Under the pieces are notes generated by a model. The model had not been told where the DNA came from. It saw only the letters and a list, made by a program, of their open reading frames with translations, and did no database searches. Positions 1 to 10,187 of a stretch of DNA of 64,000 nt are shown here, one piece after another. Both the position numbers and the translations under genes were made by a program. Source of the DNA: Crocodylus rhombifer (Eukaryota; Chordata; Crocodylia; Crocodylidae). How positions within the stretch are numbered: the stretch's first letter is position 1; each line of letters opens with the position of its first letter. The stretch lies in contig JAVSML010000962.1 in assembly GCA_038503035.1 (NCBI GenBank), positions 233,439-297,438 on the forward strand. Reading direction: 5' to 3'.

Positions 1-1358
1 TTGAAACCCATCCTATTCTCATCTGCCCACCCTTGTAACCCGTCTAGGTCTGATTGTAGCCTGTTGCATCCTTCCAGTGTGCCTATGTCCCCCCACATCT
101 TAGTGTCATCAGCAAATTTAAACAGGGTGCTTTTTACCCCCTCGTCCAAATCACTGATGAAGATGTTGAACAGTGCGGGCCCGAGGACCGAGCCCTGCGG
201 AACCCCACTGCCCACGTCCTTCCAGACTGAGAAGAACCCATCCACTACCACCCTCTGGGTGCGGCCCTCCAGCCAGTTGCCAACCCATTTGACTGTGTGG
301 GTGTCTACACCACAGCCCCCCAGTTTCTTAATGAGAACGGGGTGAGAGACAGTGTCAAAAGCCTTCCAGAAGTCCAGGAAGATTATATCCACTGCTACCC
401 CTGCATCCAATGATCTGGTGATCTGATTGTAAAAGGCCACCAGGTTGGTCTGACAGGACCTGCCACTGATGAACCTGTGTTGGTTGCCCCTAAGCATGCA
501 GTCCCCTGCTGGCCCCTCCTGGATGTGTGCCAGCATTATTGTCTCAAACAGCTTGCCTAGGATCGAGGTAAGACTAACCGGCCTATAGTTTCCCGGGTCC
601 TCCTTCCTGCCTTTTTTGAAGATGGGGACCACGTTGGCCCTCTTCCAGTCCTCCGGTACCTCACCAGAGCACCACGAGTGCTCGTAAAGCCATGCCAGGG
701 GACTTGCAATGACCTCAGCCAGTTCCTTTAGAACTCTAGGGTGGAGATCATCTGGGGTGGCTGACTTGAATACATCCAACCCCTCCAGAAGCTCCCTAAC
801 TAAATCCTCGCTAACCCATGGCCCAGGTGTGCCTCCCCCGGGGCCTGACGGGGGCCCAGCAGGGAGGTGGCTGTTCTGGTCCCTACTTAGGAAGACGGAG
901 GCAAAGAAATTGTTAAACATGTTAGCTTTGCCATCTAGTGTGACGACCAAGTTTCCCATCGCGTCCTGCAAGGGCCCCACATTACCAGGGACCTTCTTTT
1001 TACCCCCTACGTATTTAAAAATGGACTTCTTATTGTCCTTAATCTGGGAAGCTAGTCCCAGTTCCATCTCTGCCTTGGCCTTCCTAACTACCCCCCTACA
1101 TCCCCGAGCAACTACAGAATAGTCCTCCCTGGTGATGACCCCTTCTTTCCATTGGGTGTAAGCCTCCTTTTTAGCAAGGAGACATTCCTGGATGCTTTTG
1201 GTGAGCCACGGAGGCTTGTGTGCTCTCCTGCTCCCTTTGATCCTCGTTGGGATTACCCTCCTTTGGGTTTGGAGGATCGTCTCCTTAAGGAGCGACTGCT
1301 CTCCTTGGACACCTGGCTCCCCTCCCCTCCGGGACCTCAGCGCTTCTCCAACTATCCT
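1..1358 (-). mobile_element. CR1 LINE fragment, RT region (cut by window edge)
   Basis: Read on the minus strand this is the EN-RT linker followed by reverse transcriptase, including the block that ends near ADENRMGF at the window edge. It is closely similar to the CR1 at 8180-9942: positions 1-60 match 8949-9008 at most bases. The upstream end near 1358 is a 5' truncation. The frame is broken, so this is a dead copy. It lies in the sense direction of STARD13. Confidence 0.9.
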
Positions 1359-1475
1359 CCTTAATAATACTATCCTATCAATTGCTATCAGAAAGAACAA
1401 CATACCTAGTTTTATAAGAGTGAGCTGCAGGAGCATTGCTCAAATTTCTTTGAGGAAAAGTGTGAAGCAGGGATT

Positions 1476-1612
1476 TCTTAGGGTGATATCTTTTATTGGA
1501 CCAACTGCATAGTTGGGATGGAGTCTGAGAAGCTGAAGAAGAATGTTTTGCATCAGAAACTTGTATAACTCAATCCCAACTATGCAGCTGGTTTGATTAA
1601 AAATATCACTTT
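1476..1612. repeat. Interspersed repeat with GATATCTTTTATTGGACCAACT motif
   Basis: The stretch carries a motif (about 1488-1507) known to me as a common sauropsid repeat tail, and both ATAGTTGGGAT and its near-inverse ATCCCAACTATGCAG, which would pair as a hairpin. A second copy with the same TGATATCTTTT..AACCAACTGCATAGTTGG wording lies at about 30235-30290. The family name is not certain. Confidence 0.5.
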
Positions 1613-1813
1613 AACACTACCATTCAGATAAAGGTCAGTGTGCTCTAAGTACATAGCTGTGATTTACTTTGAGGAATAATAGACTGTAACACAAATGTAT
1701 ATGCCATGTGTGCTCCCTACATGCAAGTGTGTAAATGTTAAAGATAGATATTGGTAAGAACAGATCTTCTTAACATCAATGTGAAAGACACTGGAGAATT
1801 ACCTTTCGCTTAC

Positions 1814-2031
1814 CTTAAAACTACAAAATCTCTGACGGGATGGGGAGCCATGCTGTTCAAAACATATTGGTATATTTCTGTCTGCTTGTCCAGAGTCTCT
1901 ATGATCTTCCATTGCAAGAAGTCCTCATCCCAAAGATGACGTTCTCTTAACACTCGATTTAGTACAACTGACGGGGGTGCTTCAACTTCAACTGATACTT
2001 TCCAAAGCCGTAGTGGGTTCCCATCCCCAAC
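1814..2031 (-). CDS. STARD13: STARD13 exon: START domain, first half
   Basis: This 218-nt exon encodes VGDGNPLRLWKVSVEVEAPP, then SVVLNRVLRERHLWDEDFLQ and WKIIETLDKQTEIYQYVLNSMAPHPVRDFVVL-R. RERHLWD and YVLNSMAPHPVRDFVVLR are signature stretches of the lipid-binding START fold in DLC proteins. Acceptor tacttcag|GTT, donor TTTTAAG|gtaagc; it exits with two bases of an Arg codon. The next exon, expected to begin TW+TDLPKG, and the terminal exon with stop codon and 3' UTR are not in the 1.8 kb that remain, so the gene continues past position 1. Confidence 0.96.
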
Positions 2032-2984
2032 CTGAAGTAAACAGAAAATGAAAATGCTGGATCTATGAATATATGCTCACTGCAGAATTAATCAAGAATT
2101 CATGGAGGGGACTATTAGCATATGCTTAAGATAAAGTTCTGGACCATTTATATTTACAGATAATATTATTCACTGTTATTTATTTTCCTGTACAGAAATA
2201 CACCTCTGCGGCACTTAAAACAATAGATTAAATTCTGGTCTAAGATCAATGTAAATCTGAAGTAGCTTTCCTGATGGCACTAGAGTTACTCTATATAGTG
2301 TGATGTGAATAAGTCTTTGCCCCAGATATCTTAAGAAAGTGGAACATGGGTCAGAGAAAAAGCCAGGGAATGGGAAATGTTTGGAAAAAAACCTAGGTAG
2401 ATAGAGGGACTGGTTGCTGGCAAAGAATCTTATGTTCAACAGGGAAGAAGGCTATAAAGGTACTCTGAATTGAAGGTATGCCCCTCTCACTAATCAGTGC
2501 AACAGAAATAATCGGTGTGGAATGTGTGGACCTAGTGGCTCATTCTTGTGCCTAGATATCTAAAGATTCTTCTTTCAGTGGCTCCAAAATAGTAGTGGTG
2601 GAAAGGCTTTCATATAAAAAATGCTGCTCACTCACCCTGAATTCTGCTCTGCAGGCTGAAGTAAACCCTAGCATGCCCAAGATGATATTTTGAGGGACAG
2701 TACTGTGCTGAATAGAGTGGTAACAACAGCATGGTCAGACTCGATCACCACATTTGGAATCAGGAAGAAAATTTACTCTCTGGTCAGCTAGGTACAGACT
2801 GTGGGGATTCTTTTCTTCCTCTGTAGTAGGGGGCATGGCCTTCTTCCTTAGATTTCTCAAGAGCATTTTAAGAAACCTTGCAGCAGCAGGGCATAGCCAC
2901 CCTTGTCCCCTGTTTCACCTGTGGAAGTTTAGGGTGTCTTACCTGTTGCATAGGCCTTACGGCTGTAGGACAGGGTTGATTGTG

Positions 2985-3096
2985 TCAGCAATAGGTTAGA
3001 CAAAGATTTATATGGGATACTTTGGATAGGGATGGGCCTATCAGGCAGGGGGCTGAACTAGATGACATCCAGTGGTCCCTACTTTTATGTGATTCT
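2985..3096 (+). mobile_element. CR1 3'-end fragment (old)
   Basis: The wording GGGGGCTGAACTAGATGACAT, then CCAGTGGTCCCTAC and GTGATTCTCT, is the CR1 3' tail (GGACTAGATGATCT...GGTCCCTTCCA...ATTCTATG), diverged. No coding part remains. The rest of the intron 2032-3622 shows nothing I can name. Confidence 0.6.
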
Positions 3097-3622
3097 CTAT
3101 TAACATCAGAGATATCAAGATTCCACAGCTTTGCAGGACTGACCAGGCAGAGCAGGCAGGAAATTATATTGTACCTATTTTAAATAAGAATTTCCCAAAC
3201 CTCCTTGTGCCGTCTCTATTGTATTCCACTAAATTGTTTCCAGGAGGCAAAAAGATAGCCAGGAAAGTTGGCCATTCTTCACATAAACAGCTCACTCAGC
3301 TAGTGTAACATGTTTTTCCTCTCTTCCCTCATCCTCTCTCTCTGTTTCCATGGTTTGCTTTACTACTTTCTCTGTTAGGTGTTTTGAAACCTCAGTCTGG
3401 CTTCTGTTGCCCACACTAGGGATGCCAGAGGTAAATGCTAATCCTGTTACACTTTTATTAACTATAGGACTTTTTAGCAGGTTCTTTTAAAAAAAATTGC
3501 TTATTTGTCTCGGAAGACTTAAAAAATAATATGTGTTTATTTTGCCATGTAATAAACTCTCTCTGTTGAAATGGGGAAGTTGTTTTATGATCAGTTGCAT
3601 TTATTATTTATCTTCAAATTAC

Positions 3623-3844
3623 CTTTTTGTAGGTAAGCTCTGTGCTCTCTATACTGGGACAGGTGATCCAGCCTTTGAATTTTTCTTTTGCTTCTTTCTG
3701 AAGGTTCTGCAGCAGACTTTCAATGTACATTTGGTAAGTTCCTCCTTCTTCATCTATTTGTTTTCCTAGCTCCTCCAGTGTTGGAGAATGAATTTCAGCC
3801 TCCACATAAGAGTTCCGAGATTGGGCTACCATGTCATGTGGGAC
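3623..3844 (-). CDS. STARD13: STARD13 exon: RhoGAP-START hinge and START helix 1
   Basis: This 222-nt (74-codon) exon starts V-PHDMVAQSRNSYVEAEIHSP and ends KFKGWITCPSIESTELTYKK. The first part is the hinge after the RhoGAP domain. SLLQNLQKEAKEKFKGWIT is the N-terminal helix of the START domain, and the following strand ends in YKK. I chose acceptor ggagcag|GTC over the earlier ag because it restores the family sequence FE-VPH. The donor is AAAAAG|gtaatt. Both edges are phase 0. Confidence 0.95.
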
Positions 3845-4037
3845 CTGCTCCAAAGAAAGCAGGGAGAATGTAGAAACACTTATTTTGAAAACTGCCTTTA
3901 AAGAGAAATGTTTCTCAGCATGATGAATTATTCTCTATACAGGCAAAATGGATGTACAGTCTATGAAAGAAAATACCCAGTGCTATCTTTTGTTAATCTT
4001 GAGAAACAAAGGTAGTAGAATGAAATAGTCAAATCAG

Positions 4038-5172
4038 TGGGTGCATCTACACCAGGGGCAGGCAAAATATGGCCCACAGACCAGATCGGGTCCACCAGGC
4101 CCTTTCATCCAGGCTGCGGTGCCCACTAATTAATTGTGCCCTACCCAGCCCTTCTGCCCATGAGGGTGGGAGCGAGGCACCCACATATACACCCCCCTAA
4201 CATAGCCTACTGTGCCTCGCTCCCACCCCCGTAGGCAGAAGGCCCCAGCCCAGCCAGAAGGCAGCATCTTGGTGGGATTGCTGCTGCAGCTGCCAGTGAC
4301 CTGCTCAGCATCCCCAAGCCCCGCTCGCTCCAGGCAGCAGGTAGGAAAGTGGCAGGGGTGGGACTGCAGCATGGGAGGAAAGCCCCATGCATTGTAGCTG
4401 GCTGCCTGTGCCACTCCCTGCCATGCTGGTCCAGGGAACAGGGAAGGCAATCAGCTTCAGCATGTATAGCTTCCTCCCATGCCATGTGAGTGCATGGGCT
4501 GCACGTGCATGGCAGGGAGTGGTAAAGGGAGCTGACTCCAGTATGTGGGGCTTCCTTTCTGTGCTGCACAAGTGTGGGGGCTGCGCATGCACTGTGGGGA
4601 GGGCCAGTGATAGAGATTGCCAGGCAGGGGCTGTACCCCTTGCTGCGATGTGCAGTGCTGGCTGGAACTGCACCCACTGAGCACTAGCACCAGGCACAAG
4701 CATACTGAGCACCCCCACCTGCTGCTGTGCCACCCTCCTGCCAGAACCACCCACCTCACACAATATACAAGACTAAGAATTCATTTTTGAGTTCTTATGC
4801 AATCACCTCTATATACACTATGCAAACACAAATCATGCTGAAAATATTTTTTGTAATAAAATTAAATATGTTATGTAGAGCAGTGCTTCTCAAAGTGGTG
4901 GTCCACGGACCAGCCTGTCTGCAGTGAGTTGCCAGGAAAGAAAGAAATATATTTTCAGAAGCATAACATTGACATGTCATAGTACCACAGTTCATACGTT
5001 TCAACACTCCAGGTGACGTCACGTTGTGCGAGGTGAGGAAAGAGAAAGAAACAGCCAGTCGCATATTTGTGTAGCCCCTGGCCCATTGGAAAAAAAACTG
5101 CCGGTCCACCACATCAGATAGTTTGAGAAGCACTGATGTAGAGCACATTAATGCATGTGTAGATGTGACCCA
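4038..5172. mobile_element. Possible non-autonomous DNA element with GGGTGCATCTACAC ends
   Basis: The left end TGGGTGCATCTACAC (4038) and right end GTGTAGATGTGACCCA (to about 5172) are near-inverse. The interior (about 4060-4760) is GC-rich and opens with CAGGGGCAGGCAAAATATGG, itself hAT-like. No clear target duplication flanks it, so the outer limits are tentative. It would contain the hAT element at 4881-5135. Confidence 0.4.
4881..5135. mobile_element. hAT-type miniature element with perfect 8-bp TSD
   Basis: This 255-bp element starts CAGTGCTTCTCAAAGT and ends AGTTTGAGAAGCACTG, inverted repeats with one or two mismatches. It is flanked by identical 8-bp duplications ATGTAGAG at 4873-4880 and 5136-5143. 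Near the left end GTCCACGGACCAG is typical of Charlie-like hAT ends. No coding capacity, so it was mobilised in trans. Confidence 0.9.
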
Positions 5173-5913
5173 GCACTATCTTTAATGATGGGTCTACCCA
5201 GCCACTAGAGGCGCATGGTAGGGCTGCAGGGACTTGGGAGTAACTTTAGTGCCAGGTCCCTGCGCATGTAGACACCTGCCAAAAATCACTGAATGTGCAT
5301 TAGGTTAAGTGCATTAAATTTAGTTGCGCTTAAATGCACACATAGATGCACCCAGTCTGAATAACACTGCATTTTATGGGATAGAATCAAACTGCTGAAC
5401 TTTATATCAAAGGCCTCATGTTGCAAACAGGAATCCCTTTAATTCAAAGAATATTAACTTGTGTTTTTGGAGTGGGAGGAAACGAATGATATGTAGTTCC
5501 ATTAACACTTGTAAAGTCCTGGGTGATTATAACTCTGTTATACTGACTAAAGAATAAAGCATGTCAGCTCCCTTGTTATTTTTCAGTAAGGCGCTGGAAG
5601 CATATAACTATTTAAATGTTATCACAACTGATTTTGTTATAAAGTAAAATTGCTTCAAACCAAATACATTGGTGAAAATTCCTCAAGAGTAATTAGCTGA
5701 TGTTACCAATAGTGCCTTAAAAGATTAAAGAAGACTGTCCTGAAAAAATGGGCTAAATAAACTTCAAATGAAACACATTTATAAATAAGTTAAGAACTAT
5801 CACCTCAAAGCTCAAATGACAGAGAAAATATAAGCATAAACCATAAATACTTCAGCGAGCTTCATTCTGTGCCATGGTCCCCATGAATAATGCTGTTTGA
5901 GTCCTTCACTCAC

Positions 5914-6028
5914 CTCAAAAAGTTTGTTGCATTCCATTATCATATGTGCAAGTCCCTGAGTAGCTGCCAAGTTTTCACTGAGATCCTTCTGATCTGGCTT
6001 CCCTGTCATATATTTTTTCTGTATTACT
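5914..6028 (-). CDS. STARD13: STARD13 exon: end of RhoGAP domain
   Basis: This 115-nt exon encodes R-VIQKKYMTGKPDQKDLSENL then AATQGLAHMIMECNKLFE. TGKPDQKDL..NLAATQGLAHMI is the near-invariant last helix region of the DLC RhoGAP domain. The acceptor ttacag|A completes the Arg split with the previous exon, and the donor TTTGAG|gtgagt leaves phase 0. It fits human STARD13 with few substitutions, as far as I can recall that sequence. Confidence 0.96.
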
Positions 6029-6675
6029 CTGTAATTGAATTCAGTTTCTCAGTTAAGGGAGCTGAACTTTAACATGAAAACAAACATAATGGCAGAATAG
6101 TCTCATGGTCAGAGAGAAGCGCTTTTTATTTTACATTTCCCAGAAGAGCTCATTCAAACAGAGATCATTTTTTGATTCTAAAGGAAAAACCTTCACTGAA
6201 AATATTGTCAAGTCAGAGGGGTTAAAAATACTGTACACTGTGCACTGTACATTTTGAAGTAGGTCTGTGACAAATAAGATGCCCAGTATTCTGCCTGTCA
6301 TTTTTTTAAAGATTAGCAGGGCACTATATGAAGGGAAGATTTTTTCAATCTGATGTATTTGAATATATTCCAGTTAAGGAGAGAAAAAGACAGGGGGGGC
6401 CTTTATATGGGTCCACTACTATTGTGCTTGATCTAGACCCTGTTTAGTCTATAGTCACCCTGTGCACTTTATACAATATTAATGTGAGCTGATATGAATG
6501 CTGTGTTCCAAGTGGCAGAGAACTGCCAGAGCCTACGTGGATTGAGTCACTGGCAGAGCCAAGATTAGAATTTACTCAACAGTTCCTGATTTTCCAGTGC
6601 CCTCGTGCCCCCTTAAAAAAATATTTAGAGTGAAGTTTAGTGTTGTACAGGATTTAAGCCATGCACTACTCACTG

Positions 6676-7700
6676 GGAGTGTCTACACAAGATGCTTAAC
6701 TTCATATTAGCATAGTTTATTGAGAAGTAAACATGTCTACACATGCACATGCTTGCTTTACAGTAAACCTCTTTAATCTGCAAATGCAAGTAGCAAATTT
6801 ACTCGGGATTAGTAACGGCATAGTAGCGCTTGTGTAGATGCTCGACCTGGAGCAAAATCTGTTCCCAGTAAGCCATCCACCAAGGGGCAGGACAAAGCTT
6901 CCTGCTCCTGGGAGCTGCCTGCTGCTGGGGTGGGAGATGCTGGGCAGGGAGATGCTTATCTCTCAGCTCCTGCTTCACCATCCTGATTGGGGAGCAGGGG
7001 GCTGGGAGATCCTTATCTCCTAGCCTGAACTCTGCAGCCGTGGGGCTTGGGCTGGGAGACCCTCACCTCCCAGCCCGAGCCCTGCAGTTGCAGTTGCAGG
7101 GCTCAGGCTGGGGGGTAAGGGTCTCCCAGCCTGAGCCCCATGACTGTGGAGCTGATGCTGGGAGCTCCTTGCTGGCAGGGGCAGGGGAAGCTGTTCCAAG
7201 CCCAGCTCTGAAATTGCAGAACTGGGGCTCAGAACAGGCTGGGAGCTTGTTCCCAGTCCCTACTCCATGATCACAATTATGATCCCAGAACAGGGGCTAG
7301 GATCTCCCTGCATGGGGACAGTTCCCTGCTCAGCTTGGAGCTAGCTGGGACCTGCCCCTGACCCCCTGCTGCCTGCCCCACTGACAGATCGGGTCAGGGA
7401 CCTGGGATCTACCTCTCCCCTGCAGCTGTTTCCAAGCCCCATGTCCCTGACTGGGGAGCCAGGGCCAGGAGCTCCCTGCTGCTGGGGCACAGGGACATTG
7501 TTCCCACCCCAGCAGCAGGCAGCCCCCCAGGCCCAAAAGACGGCTGTCTTCTGGCCCAGTGCTCCCTGCCAGCTCCTGGACTAGCACCCAGAAGGAGCCC
7601 GGAGCTCCCCCAATGGCAGCAGGGGCCCATTGCAGGGCTGTAGGGAACTGGGTGCCAATCTGCTCCATAATCCCCAGGTGTTGGTGGCTTCCCAAAAACC
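6676..7700. repeat. GC-rich repetitive segment in intron
   Basis: From about 6837 to 7690 the base composition jumps to GC-rich and the wording reiterates, for example CTGGGAGATCCTTATCTCC, GCTGGGAGACCCTCACCTCC and GGGAGCTCCTTGCTGGCAGG. The left side (6676-6740) has AGTGTCTACACAAGATGC and ACATGTCTACACATGC, resembling the terminal motif of the GTGTAGATGC family. The short frames in it are composition artefacts. Probably the filled core of a DNA element, but ends are unproven. Confidence 0.4.
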
Positions 7701-8179
7701 CTTACTCTGGAGTAGTTTACACCAGTGTAAATTTGGGTCAGAGCAAAGTATGCGTAGTGACTATAACAGAAATTGTGCGCCTTAAGCCTTTAACAGGCAG
7801 ATTTTCAGTGCATGGTAAAATCTCCTCTCTTTCCACTGTAGTCAATGACAAAAGTTCTACTGGCTTTATGGGAGAAGAAACAGAATTCTTGTACCTTCAA
7901 GACACAAGACTCCTGCTCAAACTGGCCATGCTTATTTGATGCTTATTTCAGTGAGGTTTCTGTAGACCTTGAGTTTGTGTAACCTTTTGCCACAGTTGTG
8001 CTGGAAAATTTTATCTTTTCTCTGTGCGTAAATGCCCTTGTGGGCTTTGGTCATGGGCTCACAGGCTTTGATCTCTCCGCCCAAACTCTATACATGCAGT
8101 AAAAAGTGGCCACGTTTGAAAATCTGATCTTAGATTACTTAAAACATTTTGCATCATGCTAATATTAAAATTATGTAAG

Positions 8180-9942
8180 GTTTCATAGTTTCATAGTTAG
8201 TAGGGTCAGAAGGAACCTGAGCAGATCATCAAGTCCGACCCCCTGCCATGGCAGGTAAGAGTACTGGGGTCAAATGACCCCAGCAAGGTGATTGTCTAGC
8301 CTCGTCTTAAAGACCCCCAGGGTAAAAGCCAACACCACTTCGCTTGGAAGTTGGTTCCAGATCCTAGCCACCCTGACTGTAGCACCTCCTGATGTCTAAT
8401 CTGAATTTGCGTTCTGCCAGCTTCTGACTGTTATTCCTGGTCACTCCTGGTAGTGCTTGGGGAAACCAAGACTCCCCCAATGCCTGTTGGTCCCCTCTGA
8501 CTAGTTTGTAACAGGCCACTAGATCCCCCCTCAGCCTTCTCTTGTGGAGGATGACCAGGTTCAGGTTCCGTAGCCTCTCCTCATAGGGCCTGCCCTGCTG
8601 ACCCCTGATCATACGAGTGGCCTCCTCTGGACCCTCTCCATGCTGTCCACATCCTTCCTGAAGTGCGGCGCCCAGAACTGGACGCAGTACTCCAGCTGCA
8701 GCCTGACCTGTAGCACAGAGGGGGAGGATCGCCTCCTTGGACCTGCTTGAGATGCATCTGTGGATGCATGACAAGGTACGGTTGGCCTTCCTGACTGCCT
8801 CCCCACACTGCCGGCCCATGTTAATCTTGGAGTCAATGATGACTCCAAGATCCTTTTCTGCCTCTGCGCTGACAAGAAGGGAGTTCCCCAGCTTGTATGT
8901 ATGGTGCTGGTTCTTCCTCCCCAGGTGAATCACCTTGCATTTGTCAGTGTTGAATCCCATCCTATTCTCCTCCACCCACCCCTGTAACCTGTCTAGGTCT
9001 GATTGCAGCCTCTTCCTTCCTTCTAGCATGCCCATATCCCCCCACATCTTAGTTTCATCAGCAAATTTGAACAGGGTGCTTTTTACCCCCTCGTCCAAGT
9101 CACTGATGAAGATGTTGAACAGTGTGGGCCCGAGGACTGAGCCCTGGGGGACCCCACTGCCCGCATCCCTCCAGGCCAAAAATGACCCAACCACCACCAC
9201 TCTCTGGGTGCGGCCCTCTAGCTAGTTAGCGACCCATTTGACTGTGTAGGTGTTGACACCACAGTCCCCCAGTTTCTTAATGAGAATGGGGTGAGAGACA
9301 GTGTTGAAGGCCTTCCTAAAGTCCAGAAAGACTATGTCCACTGCTACCTCTGCATCTAAGGATTTGGTGACCTGGTCATAGAAGGCCACCAGGTTGGTCT
9401 GACAGGACCTGCCTCTAATGAACCCATGCTGGTTGCCCCTAAGCATAATCTCCCCTGCTGGCCCTCGTGGACATGCGCCAGGATAATTCTCTCAAAAAGC
9501 TTACCCAGGATTGAGGTAAGACTAACTGGCCTATAGTTCCCCGGGTCCTCCTTCCTCCCTTTTTTGAAGATGGGAACCACATTGGCCCTCTTGCAGGCCT
9601 CTGGCACCACGCCAGAGCACCACGAGTGCTCGGACAGCCATGCCAGGTGTCCTGCAATGACCTCAGCTAATTCCCTCAGTACTCTGGGGTGAAGATCGTC
9701 CAGACCAGCTGATCTGAATACATCCAGTCCCTCCAGAAGTTCCCTGACTAGATCCTCACTGACCCTTGGCCTAGGTGTGTCTCCCCTGGGGCCTGAAGGG
9801 GGCCCAGTGTGTGGGCTGATCCAGTCCCTGCTCAGGAAAATGGAGGCAAAGAAGTCGTTAAATAGGTTAGCTTTGTCATCTGGTGTGACAACCAAATTTC
9901 CTAGCATGTCTTGCAGGGGCCCCGCGTTACCCAGTACCTTCT
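8180..9942 (-). mobile_element. CR1 LINE, 5'-truncated, RT to 3' tail
   Basis: On the minus strand this reads, from 9942: ...DKANLFNDFFASIFLSRDWI, GNYRPVSLTSILGKLFERII (RT block), NQHGFIRGRSCQTNLVAFYD, VFLDFRKAFNTVSH, GVPQGSVLGPTLFNIFISDL, and the catalytic block as FADETK in place of the usual FADDTK. It ends with the 3' tail, seen on the plus strand as TTTCATAGTTTCATAG at about 8180. Frames are interrupted at about 9222 and 9439, so it is inactive. The 5' truncation is about 37 bp from the STARD13 donor at 9979. Confidence 0.95.
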
Positions 9943-9979
9943 TTATGAATACATAAACTGAGTCAAGCTAGAGACTTAC

Positions 9980-10187
9980 CTTGGTGAGCTTTCTTTCTTG
10001 ACTATGTTAAGGTGGAAAAGAGAAGGGGCCAGACACACAGCTAGGTTCATAGGAGTCATCTGATTCTCTTCTACTGAGGTGACATCTCTTAGGAAGCAGA
10101 GCAGAGTCTGCAAAGCCTCCCTGTTTTCATCTGACATCAGCATGATGGCTGCCTGCACTGCCTGAACCCGCTGCTCCTGGGGAACAT
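9980..10187 (-). CDS. STARD13: STARD13 exon: RhoGAP C-terminal half
   Basis: This 208-nt exon encodes Y-VPQEQRVQAVQAAIMLMSD, then ENREALQTLLCFLRDVTSVE and ENQMTPMNLAVCLAPSLFHL up to KKESSP-R. The MNLAVCLAPSLF box contains the conserved RhoGAP asparagine (Asn 764 of the fragment) that contacts the Rho switch region, so both catalytic hallmarks are present. Acceptor tttcctcag|AT, donor CCAAG|gtaagt. Oddity: a 1.76-kb CR1 begins about 37 bp past the donor, so almost no native intron sequence remains between the splice site and the transposon. Confidence 0.97.

Noticed and set aside
1..1813. Search for the last STARD13 exons
   Set aside because: The stretch is CR1 plus a repeat; no TW.TDLPKG or SPEWY.KGFGHLC wording on the minus strand, so these exons lie outside.
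4130..4763. Cluster of overlapping frames of 97-156 codons
   Set aside because: GC-rich filler of a DNA element; several frames are open at once and none has a domain.
8364..9907. Long open frames that look like genes (278, 183 codons)
   Set aside because: They are pieces of one CR1 reverse transcriptase with frame breaks, not cellular genes.
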